Both the position numbers and the translations under genes were made by a program. The notes beneath the pieces were generated by a model. That model was not told the origin of the DNA. It saw nothing but the letters and a program-made list of their open reading frames with translations, and ran no database searches. Below, in pieces: positions 38,913-50,876 of a stretch of 64,000 nt of DNA (within the stretch, counting starts at the first letter, position 1; every line of letters begins with the position of its first letter). This stretch comes from Flavobacteriaceae bacterium (lineage in GTDB: Bacteria; Bacteroidota; Bacteroidia; Flavobacteriales; Flavobacteriaceae), in assembly GCA_016780245.1 (NCBI GenBank), contig JADHME010000002.1:1-64000 (forward strand), read 5' to 3'.

Positions 38913-40007
38913 TTAATTTAGTTTTGATAAGAATTGATCAAATAAATAATTTCCATCATTAGGACCAGGACCAGCCTCAGGATGATATTGAACGGAGAAA
39001 CAATTCTTAGATTTTATTTCAAGACCAGCGACTGTTTGATCATTCAAATGTTTATGTGAGATTTTAACTGACTTGTTAGCAACAGCAGTATCATAATCAA
39101 CAGCAAAACCATGATTTTGAGATGTTATTTCACCTTTACCTGTATTAATGTTTAAAACAGGGTGGTTGATACCTCTATGTCCATTAAACATTTTGTATGT
39201 TTTTATATCATTAGCCAATGCAATAACTTGATGACCAAGACAAATACCAAATAATGGATAATTTTTTTCAAGAATTTCTTTTGTTGTTTCTATCACTGTT
39301 TTTAATGGTTCAGGATCACCAGGACCATTTGAAAGGAAAAATCCATTAGGTTTAAATTTTAGCATTTCACCTAGACTTGAATTATATGGAAAAACTTTGA
39401 CAAACATATCTCTTTTAACAAAATTATCAAGTATATTTTTTTTAATTCCTAAGTCGACTACTGCTAACCTTTTATTAGATTGTTTATTTCCAATTTCATA
39501 AGGTTCTTTTGTAGAAACTTTAGATGCAAGCTCTAATCCATTCATACTTGGAAAATTGCTAAGTTTTTTCTTGATATCTGAAATTTTATCGACCTCTGTA
39601 GTTATAGCAGCATTCATTGCACCATTATCTCTTATATACCTTACAAGAGCTCTAGTGTCAACATCACATAAAGTAACTAGTTTATTTGATTCAAACCATT
39701 TTTTAATTGATTTAGAGTTTGGTCTTGAGTTTACAGAACTAAAATTTTTACAAATTAGTCCACTGATATAAATTTTATTTGATTGAGATTCGGACATTTT
39801 GATACCGTAGTTTCCAATATGAGAAGTTGTAGTTACCATAATTTGTCCAAAATAAGATGGATCAGTAAATATTTCTTGATATCCAGTTACTCCAGTATTA
39901 AAACAGATTTCACCAAAAGAAGTGCCATTGATTCCGGTAGAACGACCATAAAAAATCGTACCGTCAGCTAACAGTACGACTCCTTTTTTCCTTTTTTTGT
40001 AAGTCAT
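38913..40007 (-). CDS. carA: Carbamoyl-phosphate synthase small subunit
   Basis: GTSFGEICFNTGVTGYQEIFTDPSY, PLFGICLGHQVIALA; start set at MTYKKRKK because the longer ORF runs through a terminator hairpin. Confidence 0.95.
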   Translation of the reverse strand: MTYKKRKKGVVLLADGTIFYGRSTGINGTSFGEICFNTGVTGYQEIFTDPSYFGQIMVTTTSHIGNYGIKMSESQSNKIYISGLICKNFSSVNSRPNSKSIKKWFESNKLVTLCDVDTRALVRYIRDNGAMNAAITTEVDKISDIKKKLSNFPSMNGLELASKVSTKEPYEIGNKQSNKRLAVVDLGIKKNILDNFVKRDMFVKVFPYNSSLGEMLKFKPNGFFLSNGPGDPEPLKTVIETTKEILEKNYPLFGICLGHQVIALANDIKTYKMFNGHRGINHPVLNINTGKGEITSQNHGFAVDYDTAVANKSVKISHKHLNDQTVAGLEIKSKNCFSVQYHPEAGPGPNDGNYLFDQFLSKLN

Positions 40008-40024
40008 TTCAGAAAGTAAAATTA

Positions 40025-40062
40025 CATAAAAAAAGGACATATGAAAAAACATATGTCCTTTT
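40025..40062 (-). terminator. Intrinsic terminator of the ribosomal superoperon (after rplQ)
   Basis: 13-bp perfect stem AAAAGGACATATG-(6 nt)-CATATGTCCTTTT, continuing into a T run on the minus strand. Confidence 0.88.
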
Positions 40063-40087
40063 GTTAATTACTTTTTATTTAGTGTTA

Positions 40088-40522
40088 TTAAGACTCAGCT
40101 TTTTCCTCTGAATCGACCACTTGTTCTTCAGAAGATTCCTTAAATTGATTTGAGTTATACAGGTTATTAAAATCTACAAGCTCAATCATAGCCATTGATG
40201 CATTATCTCCCATTCTGTTACCTAATTTGATTATTCTCGTATATCCACCTGGTCTATTAGCTACCTTTTGAGCTATCTCATCAAATAGAGTCTTGACACC
40301 ATCCTTATTCCTCAATTTGCTAAAGCATAGTCTTCTATTATGTGTATTATCATTTTTAGACTTGGTAATTAAAGGCTCAATAAAAATCTTTAAAGCTTTA
40401 GCTTTAGTTGATGTAGTAGTAATCCTCTTATGCTCAATTAATGATACTGACATATTAGCTAACATAGCTTTTCTATGAGCTGACTTTCTACCAAGTTTAA
40501 TTGTTTTTTTACCGTGTCTCAT
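40088..40522 (-). CDS. rplQ: 50S ribosomal protein L17
   Basis: [24 protein letters not shown]; acidic tail [16 protein letters not shown]. Confidence 0.97.
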   Translation of the reverse strand: MRHGKKTIKLGRKSAHRKAMLANMSVSLIEHKRITTTSTKAKALKIFIEPLITKSKNDNTHNRRLCFSKLRNKDGVKTLFDEIAQKVANRPGGYTRIIKLGNRMGDNASMAMIELVDFNNLYNSNQFKESSEEQVVDSEEKAES

Positions 40523-40525
40523 TGT

Positions 40526-41518
40526 TTAATCTTTATCTAGTTTATATTTAGTAAGATCCATACCAAATGATAAACCTTTTAGTATAACTAATTCTTCTAG
40601 CTCTGTTAAAGACTTTCTACCAAAGTTTCTAAACTTCATTAAGTCATTTTTATTAAAGGAAACAAGATCACCCAATGTATCAACCTCAGCAGCTTTTAGA
40701 CAATTTAAAGCTCTAACAGATAAATCCATATCTATAAGCTTTGTCTTAAGAAGCTGTCTCATGTGAAGAGATTCTTCATCATAAGTCTCAGATTGAGCGA
40801 TTTCATCTGCCTCAAGAGTAATAAGTTCATCAGAGAATAGCATGAAATGGTGAATAAGTATTTTTGCAGCTTCAGTAAGAGCATCTTTTGGATGAATAGA
40901 GCCATCGGTAATTATTTCAAAAACAAGTTTTTCAAAATCAGTCTTTTGTTCTACTCTGTAATTTTCAATATCATACTTAACATTCTTAATTGGAGTGTAA
41001 ATTGAATCAATAGCAATTACCCCAACAGACTCATTATATTTTTTGTTTTCCTCAGATGGAACGTATCCTCTACCCTTATCAATGCTTAGTTCAATACTTA
41101 ACTTAACATCTTTCTCAAGATTACATATAACAAGATCAGGATTAAGAATTTGGAAACCAGATATGAATTTTTGAAGGTCTGAGGCTTTTAGTACTTTCTG
41201 ATTGCCAACTATTACATTAATCTTCTCGTTATCGACATCGTCAATTTGTCTCTTAAGTCTAATTTGCTTTATGTTTAAGATGATTTCTGTTACATCCTCG
41301 ACAACTCCTTCAATTGTAGAAAATTCATGATCTACACCGTCAATTTTGATGGATGTAAACGCATAACCTTCTAAAGAAGATAATAATACTCTTCTAAGAG
41401 CGTTACCAATAGTTAAACCATATCCTGGTTCTAAAGGTCTAAATTCGAATTTACCATGAGACTCTGTAGAGTCTGTCATGATTACTTTATCTGGTTTTTG
41501 AAAGTTTAAAATTGCCAT
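40526..41518 (-). CDS. rpoA: RNA polymerase subunit alpha
   Basis: [31 protein letters not shown]-terminal domain [18 protein letters not shown]. Confidence 0.98.
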   Translation of the reverse strand: MAILNFQKPDKVIMTDSTESHGKFEFRPLEPGYGLTIGNALRRVLLSSLEGYAFTSIKIDGVDHEFSTIEGVVEDVTEIILNIKQIRLKRQIDDVDNEKINVIVGNQKVLKASDLQKFISGFQILNPDLVICNLEKDVKLSIELSIDKGRGYVPSEENKKYNESVGVIAIDSIYTPIKNVKYDIENYRVEQKTDFEKLVFEIITDGSIHPKDALTEAAKILIHHFMLFSDELITLEADEIAQSETYDEESLHMRQLLKTKLIDMDLSVRALNCLKAAEVDTLGDLVSFNKNDLMKFRNFGRKSLTELEELVILKGLSFGMDLTKYKLDKD

Positions 41519-41523
41519 ATTTT

Positions 41524-42129
41524 TTATTTTGAGTATAATTCAACAATAAGTTGTTCCTTAATATTTTCAGGAATTTGCTCTCTTTCAGGAAGAGAAATAA
41601 ATTCACCTTCAAGACGTTCTCTATTAAATTTTATCCATTCATATTCAGATATATTTTCTCTGAGAGAACTCTCAATTGCTTTTAGAGACTTAGATTTCTC
41701 TCTTATAGAAATCTTGTCTCCAGGTCTTAGCGTGTATGATGGAATATTAACAATTGATCCATTGACAAGTATATGTTTGTGAGAGACTAACTGTCTTGCA
41801 CCATCTCTTGTATTAGATATTCCCATCCTAAATACAACATTATCTAGTCTAGATTCACATAGCTGTAAAAGTAGTTCACCTGTAATACCTTTCCCTCTGT
41901 TTGCCTTATCATATATGTTTCTAAACTGCTTTTCAAGAATACCATAGGTGTATTTTGCTTTCTGCTTTTCCATAAGCTGAATTGCATATTCTGATTTTTT
42001 GGCTCTTCTTTTTGTATTACCATGTTGCCCCGGTGGGTAATTTTTTTTCTCTAAAGTACGATCCTCACCAAATAAGGGTTCACCGAACTTTCTAGATATT
42101 TTTGTTTTTGGTCCTCTGTATCTTGCCAT
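41524..42129 (-). CDS. rpsD: 30S ribosomal protein S4
   Basis: [21 protein letters not shown]...[12 protein letters not shown]...[14 protein letters not shown]. Confidence 0.98.
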   Translation of the reverse strand: MARYRGPKTKISRKFGEPLFGEDRTLEKKNYPPGQHGNTKRRAKKSEYAIQLMEKQKAKYTYGILEKQFRNIYDKANRGKGITGELLLQLCESRLDNVVFRMGISNTRDGARQLVSHKHILVNGSIVNIPSYTLRPGDKISIREKSKSLKAIESSLRENISEYEWIKFNRERLEGEFISLPEREQIPENIKEQLIVELYSK

Positions 42130-42143
42130 TTAAATTCTATTAA

Positions 42144-42527
42144 TTAAACTCTTCTTCTTTTTGGTGGTCTACATCCATTATGTGGCATAGGAGTAACATC
42201 AACAATTTCAGAAACTTCTAAGCCGTTGTTATGTAAAGTTCTAATAGCTGATTCTCTTCCATTTCCAGGTCCTTTTACTAAAACTTTAATTCTTCTAACA
42301 CCAGCATCATGAGCGGTTTTAGCTGCATCCTCTGCCGCAGTTTGAGCAGCAAACGGAGTATTTTTCTTAGAACCTCTAAAACCCATTTTTCCTGCTGAGG
42401 ACCATGAAATAACTTCACCTTTTAAATTAGTAATTGATATAATAATGTTATTGAATGAAGCGTTTATATGAGCTTCACCAGTTGTATCAACAATTACTTT
42501 TCTTTTTTTACTAGTAGATTTTGCCAT
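42144..42527 (-). CDS. rpsK: 30S ribosomal protein S11
   Basis: [46 protein letters not shown]. Confidence 0.98.
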   Translation of the reverse strand: MAKSTSKKRKVIVDTTGEAHINASFNNIIISITNLKGEVISWSSAGKMGFRGSKKNTPFAAQTAAEDAAKTAHDAGVRRIKVLVKGPGNGRESAIRTLHNNGLEVSEIVDVTPMPHNGCRPPKRRRV

Positions 42528-42529
42528 AA

Positions 42530-42904
42530 TTATTTAGTTGCTTTTTTCTTATTAGCTACAGTTTTTCTTTTTCCTTTTCTTGTTCTGGAATTATTTTTTG
42601 TTCTTTGACCTCTTAGTGGTAAACCAGTCCTATGTCTAATACCTCTAAAACTTCCAATATCCATTAATCTTTTAATGTTTAATTGTGTCTCTGATCTTAA
42701 CTCACCTTCAATTTGAAGTTTTCCAACAACATCCCTTACACTAGCAATATCTTTATCATCCCAATCAGAAACTTTCTTATTTAAATCAACTTTAGCTTCT
42801 TCTAAGATTGTTAACGCAAGGCTTCTACCTATTCCATATATGTAGGTTAAAGCTATTGCTCCTCTTTTATCCTTTGGTATATCTATTCCTGAAATTCTTG
42901 CCAT
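42530..42904 (-). CDS. rpsM: 30S ribosomal protein S13
   Basis: [26 protein letters not shown]...[22 protein letters not shown]. Confidence 0.98.
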   Translation of the reverse strand: MARISGIDIPKDKRGAIALTYIYGIGRSLALTILEEAKVDLNKKVSDWDDKDIASVRDVVGKLQIEGELRSETQLNIKRLMDIGSFRGIRHRTGLPLRGQRTKNNSRTRKGKRKTVANKKKATK

Positions 42905-42906
42905 AA

Positions 42907-43023
42907 TTAACCTTGTCTTTGTTTAAATCGTGGATTCTTTTTATTAATTACATATAATCGACCTTTCCTTCTGACGATTTTACATTCACTACTTCTTTTC
43001 TTTATTGATGCTCTTACTTTCAT
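42907..43023 (-). CDS. rpmJ: 50S ribosomal protein L36 (38 aa)
   Basis: Hand translation [38 protein letters not shown]; too short for the ORF track. Confidence 0.97.
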   Translation of the reverse strand: MKVRASIKKRSSECKIVRRKGRLYVINKKNPRFKQRQG

Positions 43024-43030
43024 AATATTT

Positions 43031-43246
43031 TTACATTCTAAATGTTATTCTTGCCTTTGTCAAATCATATGGACTCATTTCAAGTTTTACTTTATCACCT
43101 GGAAGAAGCTTTATATAATGCAAACGCATCTTACCAGAAATATGAGCAGTAACAACATGTCCATTCTCAAGTTCTACTCTAAACATAGCATTAGAAAGAG
43201 CCTCTTTAATTTTACCTTCTTGTTCTATAGATTTCTGTTTAGCCAT
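43031..43246 (-). CDS. infA: Translation initiation factor IF-1
   Basis: [44 protein letters not shown]. Confidence 0.98.
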   Translation of the reverse strand: MAKQKSIEQEGKIKEALSNAMFRVELENGHVVTAHISGKMRLHYIKLLPGDKVKLEMSPYDLTKARITFRM

Positions 43247-43247
43247 A

Positions 43248-44600
43248 TTATATAGTTGGTTTACTTCTCATTGAACCAGATTTCATAAGTCCATCATAAT
43301 GATGATTAAGTAAATATGCATTTACTTGCTGTATTGTGTCAATAGCAACTCCTACCATAATTAGAAGAGATGTACCTCCATAAAAAAGTGCCCAACCTTG
43401 TTGCATACCAATTAATTGGACAACTATAGCAGGGAAGATTGCTATAACTGCTAGATAAAGAGATCCAGGAAAAGTAATATAAGACATCACTGAATCTAAA
43501 TATTCTGATGTTTCGTTACCTGGTCTTATACCAGGGACAAATCCACCGCTTCTTTTTAAATCATCTGACATTTTATTAGTAGGTACTGTAATAGCAGTAT
43601 AGAAAAATGTAAAGATTATAACTAGAAGTGCAAATAAAACATTATACCATAATCCAAATATGTCAGAAAAACTTGCTTGAAGCCATTGACCAATTGATGA
43701 GTCACTAAAAACACTACCAATTGTTGCTGGTGCAAACATTAGTGCCTGAGCAAAGATTATTGGCATAACACCTGAAGCATTAAGCTTTAGGGGTATATAT
43801 TGTCTTGTAGCCATACCTGGAGATTGAGATCCAGGTACAGAGTTTCTTCTTGCATATTGAACAGGTATTTGTCTTACAGCCATAACTAATAGTATTGATA
43901 ATAGAATAACTACTAACCACACTGCTAGCTCTATAACTACCATTATTAAACCTCCGTTACTTTCAGAAACTCTTGAGACAAGGTTTTGGGTAAACGAAAG
44001 TGGTAAAGTAGCAACAATACCAACAGTTATAAGAAGTGATATTCCATTTCCAATTCCTTTGTCTGTTATTTTTTCACCTAGCCACATTGCAAAAATACAA
44101 CCCGTAACTAGAATAATAATTGATGATAGAACGAACATTGGGGTTCTACCAAAAATAAATGCACTATCAGGAACACCAAGTGCACTAAGTCCGTATAAAT
44201 AAGCAGGAGCCTGAACAACACAGATAAAGATTGTTAGCCATCGAGTAATTTGTGTTATTTTTTTTCTACCACTCTCACCTTCTTTCTGAAGCTTTTGAAG
44301 ATATGGAAGAGCTACACCCATTAATTGAACAACAATAGCTGCTGAAATATATGGCATAATACCAAGTGCAAATATGGATGCATTTGCGAAAGCACCACCA
44401 GTGAATGCATTTAATATACCTAATAAGCCTCCTCCATCAGATCTTGTTGAAAGATCAGACAAAGCAAGAGAATCAACACCAGGAAGCACAACCTGAGCTC
44501 CTAATCTGTAGACCAATAGTAAACCTAGAGTAAAAAGAATTCTATCTCTTAGCTCTTTAATATTATATATATTTTTTATTATGTCTACTAATTTATTCAC
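43248..44600 (-). CDS. secY: Protein translocase subunit SecY
   Basis: Ten-TM protein; [40 protein letters not shown]. Confidence 0.98.
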   Translation of the reverse strand: MNKLVDIIKNIYNIKELRDRILFTLGLLLVYRLGAQVVLPGVDSLALSDLSTRSDGGGLLGILNAFTGGAFANASIFALGIMPYISAAIVVQLMGVALPYLQKLQKEGESGRKKITQITRWLTIFICVVQAPAYLYGLSALGVPDSAFIFGRTPMFVLSSIIILVTGCIFAMWLGEKITDKGIGNGISLLITVGIVATLPLSFTQNLVSRVSESNGGLIMVVIELAVWLVVILLSILLVMAVRQIPVQYARRNSVPGSQSPGMATRQYIPLKLNASGVMPIIFAQALMFAPATIGSVFSDSSIGQWLQASFSDIFGLWYNVLFALLVIIFTFFYTAITVPTNKMSDDLKRSGGFVPGIRPGNETSEYLDSVMSYITFPGSLYLAVIAIFPAIVVQLIGMQQGWALFYGGTSLLIMVGVAIDTIQQVNAYLLNHHYDGLMKSGSMRSKPTI

Positions 44601-44601
44601 T

Positions 44602-45054
44602 TTATATCTTAGTTATTTTTCCACCTGCCTTTTCAATTAATTTTTCAGCTGATGCAGAAAATTTATGAGCAGCGACATTTACAGGAACATCAATTTTTCC
44701 TCTGCCTAAAACTTTAATAAGATCACCTTTTTTAACAATTCTTAACTCAATCATTTTTTCAAAGGTTAAATCTTTTTTGATTTTTTTATCTTCAACTAAA
44801 GTCTGTATATCATCTACGTTAATAGTTTTATATTCAATTCTATTTATATTATTAAAACCAAACTTTGGAATCCTTCTTTGAAGTGGCATCTGTCCACCTT
44901 CAAAACCTATCTTTCTAGAATATCCAGATCTTGACTGAGAACCATTATGACCTTTTGTTGAGGTACCTCCTTTTCCAGAACCTTGACCTCTACCAAGCCT
45001 TTTACCACTTGTCTTGTTTGAACCTTTTACAGGCTGTAAATTATTTAAGCTCAT
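44602..45054 (-). CDS. rplO: 50S ribosomal protein L15
   Basis: KRLGRGQGSGKGGTSTKGHNGSQSRSG...GFEGGQMPLQRRIPKFGF. Confidence 0.97.
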   Translation of the reverse strand: MSLNNLQPVKGSNKTSGKRLGRGQGSGKGGTSTKGHNGSQSRSGYSRKIGFEGGQMPLQRRIPKFGFNNINRIEYKTINVDDIQTLVEDKKIKKDLTFEKMIELRIVKKGDLIKVLGRGKIDVPVNVAAHKFSASAEKLIEKAGGKITKI

Positions 45055-45056
45055 AA

Positions 45057-45245
45057 TTATTTGTTTACAGAATTAATCTCTACAAGATGTTTAACTTTAT
45101 CTATCATGCCAGAAATTGATGGGCTTAACTCATGTTCAACTTCCATTCCAATTTTCCTTAAGCCTAAAGCCCTAAGAGTTCTCTTTTGAGACTCTAGTTT
45201 TTTAATCGTACTTCTTACTTGTTTAATTCTAACTTTCTTGCTCAT
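45057..45245 (-). CDS. rpmD: 50S ribosomal protein L30
   Basis: [30 protein letters not shown]. Confidence 0.96.
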   Translation of the reverse strand: MSKKVRIKQVRSTIKKLESQKRTLRALGLRKIGMEVEHELSPSISGMIDKVKHLVEINSVNK

Positions 45246-45766
45246 CCTTTAAATACTTTATCAAGAGAAATACCTCTTTGTTTTGAAATCATTAACGGAC
45301 TTCTTAAATTAAGTAGTGCGTCAAAGGTAGCTTTAACAACATTATGTGGATTTGAGGATCCCTGAGATTTAGAAAGTACATTTTGAACACCAACAGCTTC
45401 TAAAACAGTTCTTACTGCACCACCAGCAATTACCCCCGTACCTTCAGTTGCAGGCTTAATAAATACTTTAGCACCTCCAAATTTACCTTTTTGCTCATGT
45501 GGAAGTGTTCCGTTATCAATTGGAATCCTTACTAAATTTTTCTTTGCATCTTCAACAGCTTTAGAAATTGCAATTGTAACTTCTTTTGCTTTTCCAAGAC
45601 CGTGTCCAACAACACCATTTTCATCACCTACCACAACAATAGCAGAGAATCCAAAAGCCCTACCACCTTTAGTCACTTTAGTTACTCTTTGAATACCTAC
45701 AAGTCTATCTTTAAGATCTAATCCAGCAGGTTTTACAAGTTCGACGTTTTTATAATTTTTATACAT
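45242..45766 (-). CDS. rpsE: 30S ribosomal protein S5
   Basis: [42 protein letters not shown]. Confidence 0.98.
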   Translation of the reverse strand: MYKNYKNVELVKPAGLDLKDRLVGIQRVTKVTKGGRAFGFSAIVVVGDENGVVGHGLGKAKEVTIAISKAVEDAKKNLVRIPIDNGTLPHEQKGKFGGAKVFIKPATEGTGVIAGGAVRTVLEAVGVQNVLSKSQGSSNPHNVVKATFDALLNLRSPLMISKQRGISLDKVFKG

Positions 45767-45768
45767 AA

Positions 45769-46128
45769 TTAAAATTTAAGTCCACCTTCCCTTGCACCTT
45801 CAGCAAGTGATTTAACTCTTCCATGATAAAGGTAACCACCTCTATCAAATTTTATTTTTTTAATACCTTTTTTAACAGCTTTTTCAGCAAGTATCTTACC
45901 GACATTAAATGAAACATCCATGTTAGTCTCTAATTTTAAATCAGTGATAGACTTGTCACGAGAAGAAGATTGCATTAAAGTCTTTCCACTAACATCGTCG
46001 ATTAACTGGCAATAAATTTCTTTGTTACTTCTAAATACAGATAATCTAGGAGAATCTGATGTACCTGAAATCACTTTCTTAATTCTTTGTCTAATTCTAT
46101 TTCTTCTGTATGTCTTAGTATTTCCCAT
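45769..46128 (-). CDS. rplR: 50S ribosomal protein L18
   Basis: [24 protein letters not shown]...[26 protein letters not shown]. Confidence 0.98.
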   Translation of the reverse strand: MGNTKTYRRNRIRQRIKKVISGTSDSPRLSVFRSNKEIYCQLIDDVSGKTLMQSSSRDKSITDLKLETNMDVSFNVGKILAEKAVKKGIKKIKFDRGGYLYHGRVKSLAEGAREGGLKF

Positions 46129-46129
46129 A

Positions 46130-46672
46130 TTAAGCTGATTTACCTGCTTTTCTTCTTATTTGTTCACCAACGAACTTAATACCTTTTCCTTTGTAAGGCT
46201 CTGGCTTTCTAAAAGAACGAATTTTAGCAGCAACATGACCTACTAGTTGCTTGTCCATTGATGTAAGTTTAATAATTGGATTTTGTCCTTTTTCATTAAT
46301 AGCTTCGACTTTAACCTCTGGAGCTATATCCAATACAATCGTGTGAGAAAACCCAAGTGAAAGATCTAATTTTTGACCAGAATTGCTTGCTCTGTAACCA
46401 ACCCCAACTAGTTCAAGTTCTTTTGTAAAACCTTCTGAAACTCCAGTTACCATATTTGCAACTAGTGATCTGTATAATCCATGCTTTGATTTGTGATCCT
46501 TAGATTCAGAATTTCTTTTTACTAGAATTGTATTATCTGATATATCAAAGCTAACTCCATCAAAAACTTGAGACATTTCACCATTTTTACCATTGACAGT
46601 AATAACATTATTATTAACGTTTACTGAAACACCTTCTGGAATACTTATTGGATTATTTCCTATTCTTGACAT
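46130..46672 (-). CDS. rplF: 50S ribosomal protein L6
   Basis: MSRIGNNPISIPEGVSV...PEPYKGKGIKFVGEQIRRKAGKSA. Confidence 0.98.
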   Translation of the reverse strand: MSRIGNNPISIPEGVSVNVNNNVITVNGKNGEMSQVFDGVSFDISDNTILVKRNSESKDHKSKHGLYRSLVANMVTGVSEGFTKELELVGVGYRASNSGQKLDLSLGFSHTIVLDIAPEVKVEAINEKGQNPIIKLTSMDKQLVGHVAAKIRSFRKPEPYKGKGIKFVGEQIRRKAGKSA

Positions 46673-46682
46673 AACTTATATT

Positions 46683-47084
46683 TTAAAATACATAACAGAT
46701 TAATTCACCCCCAATATTCTGGCTAGCAGCTTGCTTCCCTGTCATAACACCTTTTGATGTAGAAACTATTGATATTCCCAAACCATTTAAAATTCTTGGG
46801 AATTCTTGAGAATTAGAGTATTTTCTCAAACCAGGCTTACTAATTCTTTGTATTTCTTTAATTACAGGCTCTTTAGAAATTGAATCGTACTTCAAAGCAA
46901 TTTTTATACTACCTTGATTGTTTTTTGTTTCCTCGAACTTATAACTAAGAATGTAACCTTGATCAAAAAGTATTTTTGTGATATCCTTCTTAATATTAGA
47001 TGAAGGTATGTCAACAACTTTATGACCTGCCATGCTGGCATTTCTAATTCTAGTTAAATAATCTGCAATAGTGTCTGTATACAT
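46683..47084 (-). CDS. rpsH: 30S ribosomal protein S8
   Basis: DTIADYLTRIRNASMAGHKVVDIPSS...LGISIVSTSKGVMTGKQAASQNIGGELICYVF. Confidence 0.98.
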   Translation of the reverse strand: MYTDTIADYLTRIRNASMAGHKVVDIPSSNIKKDITKILFDQGYILSYKFEETKNNQGSIKIALKYDSISKEPVIKEIQRISKPGLRKYSNSQEFPRILNGLGISIVSTSKGVMTGKQAASQNIGGELICYVF

Positions 47085-47094
47085 AATCTTTAAT

Positions 47095-47364
47095 TTACCA
47101 ACTTGCTTTAGTTACTCCTGGGATTAAACCTTTATTAGCCATTTCTCTAAACATAACTCTAGAAACCCCAAATTGCCTTATATATCCTTTTGGTCTTCCA
47201 GTAAGTTTACATCGGTTATGTAATCTAATAGGTGAAGCATTTTTAGGAAGTTTTTGAAGACCCACATAATCTTTTGCATCTTTTAGTGCTTGCCTTTTTG
47301 CAGCATATTTTGCAACTATACGTTGTCTTTTTCTTTCCCTAGCTTTCATTGATTCTTTTGCCAT
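47095..47364 (-). CDS. rpsN: 30S ribosomal protein S14
   Basis: [21 protein letters not shown]...[39 protein letters not shown]. Confidence 0.98.
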   Translation of the reverse strand: MAKESMKARERKRQRIVAKYAAKRQALKDAKDYVGLQKLPKNASPIRLHNRCKLTGRPKGYIRQFGVSRVMFREMANKGLIPGVTKASW

Positions 47365-47369
47365 AATTC

Positions 47370-47918
47370 TTATTTTTTAAATGGTAATCCTAAATCTGTT
47401 AATAATGCTTGAGCCTCTTTATCAGAGTTTGTACTTGTAACAAAGGTTATATCCATACCTGCAATCTTATTTACTCTATCGATGTTTATCTCAGGAAATA
47501 TAATTTGTTCTCTAATTCCAAGATTGTAATTTCCTCTCCCATCAAATCCTTTGGGGTTTATACCTTGGAAATCTCTAACCCTAGGAAGAGCAATAGTAAT
47601 AAGCCTATCAAGAAATTCATACATTCTCTCACCTCTTAATGTTACTTTAGCTCCAATTGGAGATCCTTTACGAAGCTTAAATGAAGCAACATCCTTCTTT
47701 GATAGAGTTGCAATAGCTTTTTGACCTGAGATAAGTGTTAATTCCTCAACAGCATGATCTACAAGTTTTTTATCACTAACTGCAGCACCAACTCCTCTAG
47801 AAATAACAATTTTTTCTAAAACTGGAACCTGCATTATGTTATCCAACTGAAGTTTGTCTTTTAATTCATTAACGATCTTGTTAGAGTAATCTTCTTTAAG
47901 TCTTGGTGTATAGCTCAT
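47370..47918 (-). CDS. rplE: 50S ribosomal protein L5
   Basis: [15 protein letters not shown]...[21 protein letters not shown]...[16 protein letters not shown]-type region. Confidence 0.98.
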   Translation of the reverse strand: MSYTPRLKEDYSNKIVNELKDKLQLDNIMQVPVLEKIVISRGVGAAVSDKKLVDHAVEELTLISGQKAIATLSKKDVASFKLRKGSPIGAKVTLRGERMYEFLDRLITIALPRVRDFQGINPKGFDGRGNYNLGIREQIIFPEINIDRVNKIAGMDITFVTSTNSDKEAQALLTDLGLPFKK

Positions 47919-47920
47919 TT

Positions 47921-48232
47921 TTAGATTATTTCTTTAGATTTTTTAGATATCCTAACTTTTTTTCCATCCTCAACTTTATAACCTACCCTAGTTTTCTCAC
48001 CATCCTTAGTCATTAATGATAAATTAGAAATATTAATAGGTAGCTGTTTCTCAACTATACCACCTTTAGGATTCTCAGAGTTTGGCTTAGTATGTCTTTT
48101 AACTGTATTAACGCCTTCGACAATTGCTTTATTTGAGTTATAAAGGATTTTAAGGACTGTACCTTTAGCTCCTTTATTCTCTCCGGCAATAACTAATACT
48201 TGATCTCCTTTTTTTATTTTTATTTTATTCAT
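47921..48232 (-). CDS. rplX: 50S ribosomal protein L24
   Basis: [29 protein letters not shown]; start set at the ATG at 48232 (the track uses an upstream TTG). Confidence 0.96.
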   Translation of the reverse strand: MNKIKIKKGDQVLVIAGENKGAKGTVLKILYNSNKAIVEGVNTVKRHTKPNSENPKGGIVEKQLPINISNLSLMTKDGEKTRVGYKVEDGKKVRISKKSKEII

Positions 48233-48243
48233 CACATTCAATA

Positions 48244-48612
48244 TTATAAAACTTCAGGTGCAAGAGATACTATTTTCATAAATTGCTTATCTCTTAATTC
48301 TCTAGCCACAGGGCCGAATACTCTAGTTCCTCTCATCTCTCCTGTTTGAGATAATAAAACACAAGCATTTTCATCGAATCTAATGTAAGATCCATCATTT
48401 CTTCTAACTTCTTTTTTTGTTCTAACAACTACCGCAATTGAAACTTGACCTTTTTTTACAGTTCCATTTGGAGTAGCATCTTTAACAGTTACAACAATTT
48501 TATCACCTAGTCTGGCATACCTTCTTTTCGTTCCACCTAAAACTCTTATAGTTAGAACTTCTTTTGCTCCAGTATTATCTGCTACCTTAAGTCTTGATTC
48601 TTGTTGTACCAT
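48244..48612 (-). CDS. rplN: 50S ribosomal protein L14
   Basis: [44 protein letters not shown]. Confidence 0.98.
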   Translation of the reverse strand: MVQQESRLKVADNTGAKEVLTIRVLGGTKRRYARLGDKIVVTVKDATPNGTVKKGQVSIAVVVRTKKEVRRNDGSYIRFDENACVLLSQTGEMRGTRVFGPVARELRDKQFMKIVSLAPEVL

Positions 48613-48613
48613 T

Positions 48614-48871
48614 TTATTTTGCTCTTTCTATTATTTCTACAATTCTCCACTTTTTTGTCTTACTCATTGGTCTAGTCTCCATAATTTTTACAGTATCTCC
48701 TTCATTACAATCATTCTTTTCATCGTGTGCAACGTACTTTTTTGTTTTTAAGACAAACTTTCCATACACAGGATGCTTTACTTTTTTAACCTCTGAAACA
48801 ACAACAGACTTATCCATTTTATCAGATGAAACAATTCCAATTCTTTCTTTTCTTAAACTTCTAGTTGACAT
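48614..48871 (-). CDS. rpsQ: 30S ribosomal protein S17
   Basis: [47 protein letters not shown]. Confidence 0.98.
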   Translation of the reverse strand: MSTRSLRKERIGIVSSDKMDKSVVVSEVKKVKHPVYGKFVLKTKKYVAHDEKNDCNEGDTVKIMETRPMSKTKKWRIVEIIERAK

Positions 48872-49063
48872 TTAATCTTGTTTTTTTTCGTTTAATATTG
48901 TTTTTAACTTAGCTATCTGTCTTCTTAAAATTTTAATTTCAAGAGGATTTTCAATAGTTTGAACTGAGTTATTGAATTTAAGTTGTGATAATTTTTTTGA
49001 TGTATCAGTCAGCTTTTCGTTTAACTCGTCAATGGTCATATTTCTAATTTCAGTTATCTTCAT
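48872..49063 (-). CDS. rpmC: 50S ribosomal protein L29
   Basis: MKITEIRNMTIDELNEKLTDTSKKLSQLKFN; position between L16 and S17. Confidence 0.96.
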   Translation of the reverse strand: MKITEIRNMTIDELNEKLTDTSKKLSQLKFNNSVQTIENPLEIKILRRQIAKLKTILNEKKQD

Positions 49064-49065
49064 AA

Positions 49066-49485
49066 TTATCCTTCAAAATCTCTTGCTACTATAAACTTCG
49101 TTTTAACAGGCAGTTTTTGTGCAGCTAATCTTAATGCCTCTTTAGCAACTGCAATTGGTACACCAGATGCTTCAAAAAGAACTCTTCCGGGCTTTACAAC
49201 TGCAACAAAATATTCAGGAGCACCCTTACCTTTACCCATCCTAACCTCAAGGGGTTTTTTTGTAATTGGTTTATCTGGGAAAATTTTAATCCAAAGCTGA
49301 CCTTCTCTTTTCATGTATCTTGTAGCAGCAATCCTAGCAGCCTCTATCTGTCTTGAAGTTAAAAACTTAGACTCTAAAGATTTAATTCCAAACATACCAT
49401 TAGATAGTCTATGTCCTCTCTGGGACAAACCTTTCATTCGGCCTTTCTGAGCTTTTCTGTATTTAGTTCTTTTTGGTGTTAACAT
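49066..49485 (-). CDS. rplP: 50S ribosomal protein L16
   Basis: [24 protein letters not shown]...[24 protein letters not shown]. Confidence 0.98.
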   Translation of the reverse strand: MLTPKRTKYRKAQKGRMKGLSQRGHRLSNGMFGIKSLESKFLTSRQIEAARIAATRYMKREGQLWIKIFPDKPITKKPLEVRMGKGKGAPEYFVAVVKPGRVLFEASGVPIAVAKEALRLAAQKLPVKTKFIVARDFEG

Positions 49486-49491
49486 ATCTAA

Positions 49492-50202
49492 TTAACTTTT
49501 TCTTTCTCTTTGTCTATTATTCTTCTTAGAATTACCAGAAGACTTTTTCATTCCCACTAATGGAGATAATTCTCTTTTTCCATATACTTCACCTTTCATT
49601 ATCCAAACCTTAATTCCAAGTCTACCATAAGTAGTATGAGCTTCAACTATAGCATAGTCAATATCCGCCCTAAAAGTAGAAAGAGGAATTCGACCTTCTT
49701 TATATGACTCTGACCTAGCCATTTCTGCACCATTCAGTCTTCCTGATATTTGAATTTTAATACCTTCAGCATTCATTCTCATTGCTGCAGCAATAGCCAT
49801 TTTTATTGCTCTTCTAAAGGAAATTCTATTCTCAATTTGTCTTGCAATACTGTTACCTACAAGGAAGGAGTCTAATTCAGGTCTTTTAATTTCATGTATG
49901 TTGAGCTGAACGTCTTTTGAGGTAATCTTTTTTAATTCCTCTTTTAATTTATCAACTTCTTGACCAGCTTTACCAATTATAATTCCAGGTCTAGCTGTAG
50001 TAATAGTAATGATTATTGACTTAAGTGTTCTTTCAATTATTATGCTTGAAACACTAGCACGTGAAAGTCTTGCATAAATATACTTTCTAATCTTATCATC
50101 TTCTGCAAGCTTATCTCCATAATCTCTTCCTCCATACCAGTTAGAATCCCAGCCTCTAATAATACCTAATCTATTTCCTATTGGATTTGTTTTTTGTCCC
50201 AT
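49492..50202 (-). CDS. rpsC: 30S ribosomal protein S3
   Basis: [27 protein letters not shown] domain [20 protein letters not shown]. Confidence 0.98.
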   Translation of the reverse strand: MGQKTNPIGNRLGIIRGWDSNWYGGRDYGDKLAEDDKIRKYIYARLSRASVSSIIIERTLKSIIITITTARPGIIIGKAGQEVDKLKEELKKITSKDVQLNIHEIKRPELDSFLVGNSIARQIENRISFRRAIKMAIAAAMRMNAEGIKIQISGRLNGAEMARSESYKEGRIPLSTFRADIDYAIVEAHTTYGRLGIKVWIMKGEVYGKRELSPLVGMKKSSGNSKKNNRQRERKS

Positions 50203-50604
50203 TTAATTTATTGTTTTTGATGAAAGTATTAATGTTACATGATTAGATCTTTTTCTAATTCTATGAGCTCTACCCTGAGGAGCTGTCCTTATTCTTTTGA
50301 GCATACCAGCACTATCAACTCTAATCTCTTTGACAAACAGCTGAGCTGAGTCTATATCAGCATTTTCATTCTTAAGTTGCCAATTAGAAATTGCTGAGAC
50401 AAGAAGCTTTTCTAATCTTCTTGAAGCCTCCTTTGGACTAAATTTTAAAATAGATAGAGCGCTTGAGATATCTTCACCTCTTATTTGATCAGCTACTAAT
50501 CGCATCTTTCTAGGAGAAGTAGGGCAATTATTAAGTTTAGCAAATGCTAAGTCTTTCTTTACCTCTTTTATTTTCTCTGCGCTATTTCTTTTTCTTGAAC
50601 CCAT
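50203..50604 (-). CDS. rplV: 50S ribosomal protein L22
   Basis: [22 protein letters not shown]...[28 protein letters not shown]. Confidence 0.98.
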   Translation of the reverse strand: MGSRKRNSAEKIKEVKKDLAFAKLNNCPTSPRKMRLVADQIRGEDISSALSILKFSPKEASRRLEKLLVSAISNWQLKNENADIDSAQLFVKEIRVDSAGMLKRIRTAPQGRAHRIRKRSNHVTLILSSKTIN

Positions 50605-50870
50605 TATCTTTTATTTCCAGAATGTCCTCTAAAGGATCTTGTCGGAGAAAACTCTCCTAGTTTATGACCAACCATATTTTCTGTTATATAAACAGGAATA
50701 AATTGTCTACCATTATGAACGGCAATAGTCTGTCCAACAAAGTCAGGAATAATCATAGAAGATCTTGACCATGTTTTAATAACAGTTTTTTTATTATCCT
50801 CTAAATTCTTGTTAACCTTCTTTAGAAGGCTAAGATGAACATATGGTCCTTTTTTTAATGATCTAGACAT
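50604..50870 (-). CDS. rpsS: 30S ribosomal protein S19
   Basis: [19 protein letters not shown]...[20 protein letters not shown]. Confidence 0.98.
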   Translation of the reverse strand: MSRSLKKGPYVHLSLLKKVNKNLEDNKKTVIKTWSRSSMIIPDFVGQTIAVHNGRQFIPVYITENMVGHKLGEFSPTRSFRGHSGNKR

Positions 50871-50876
50871 ACTTTT

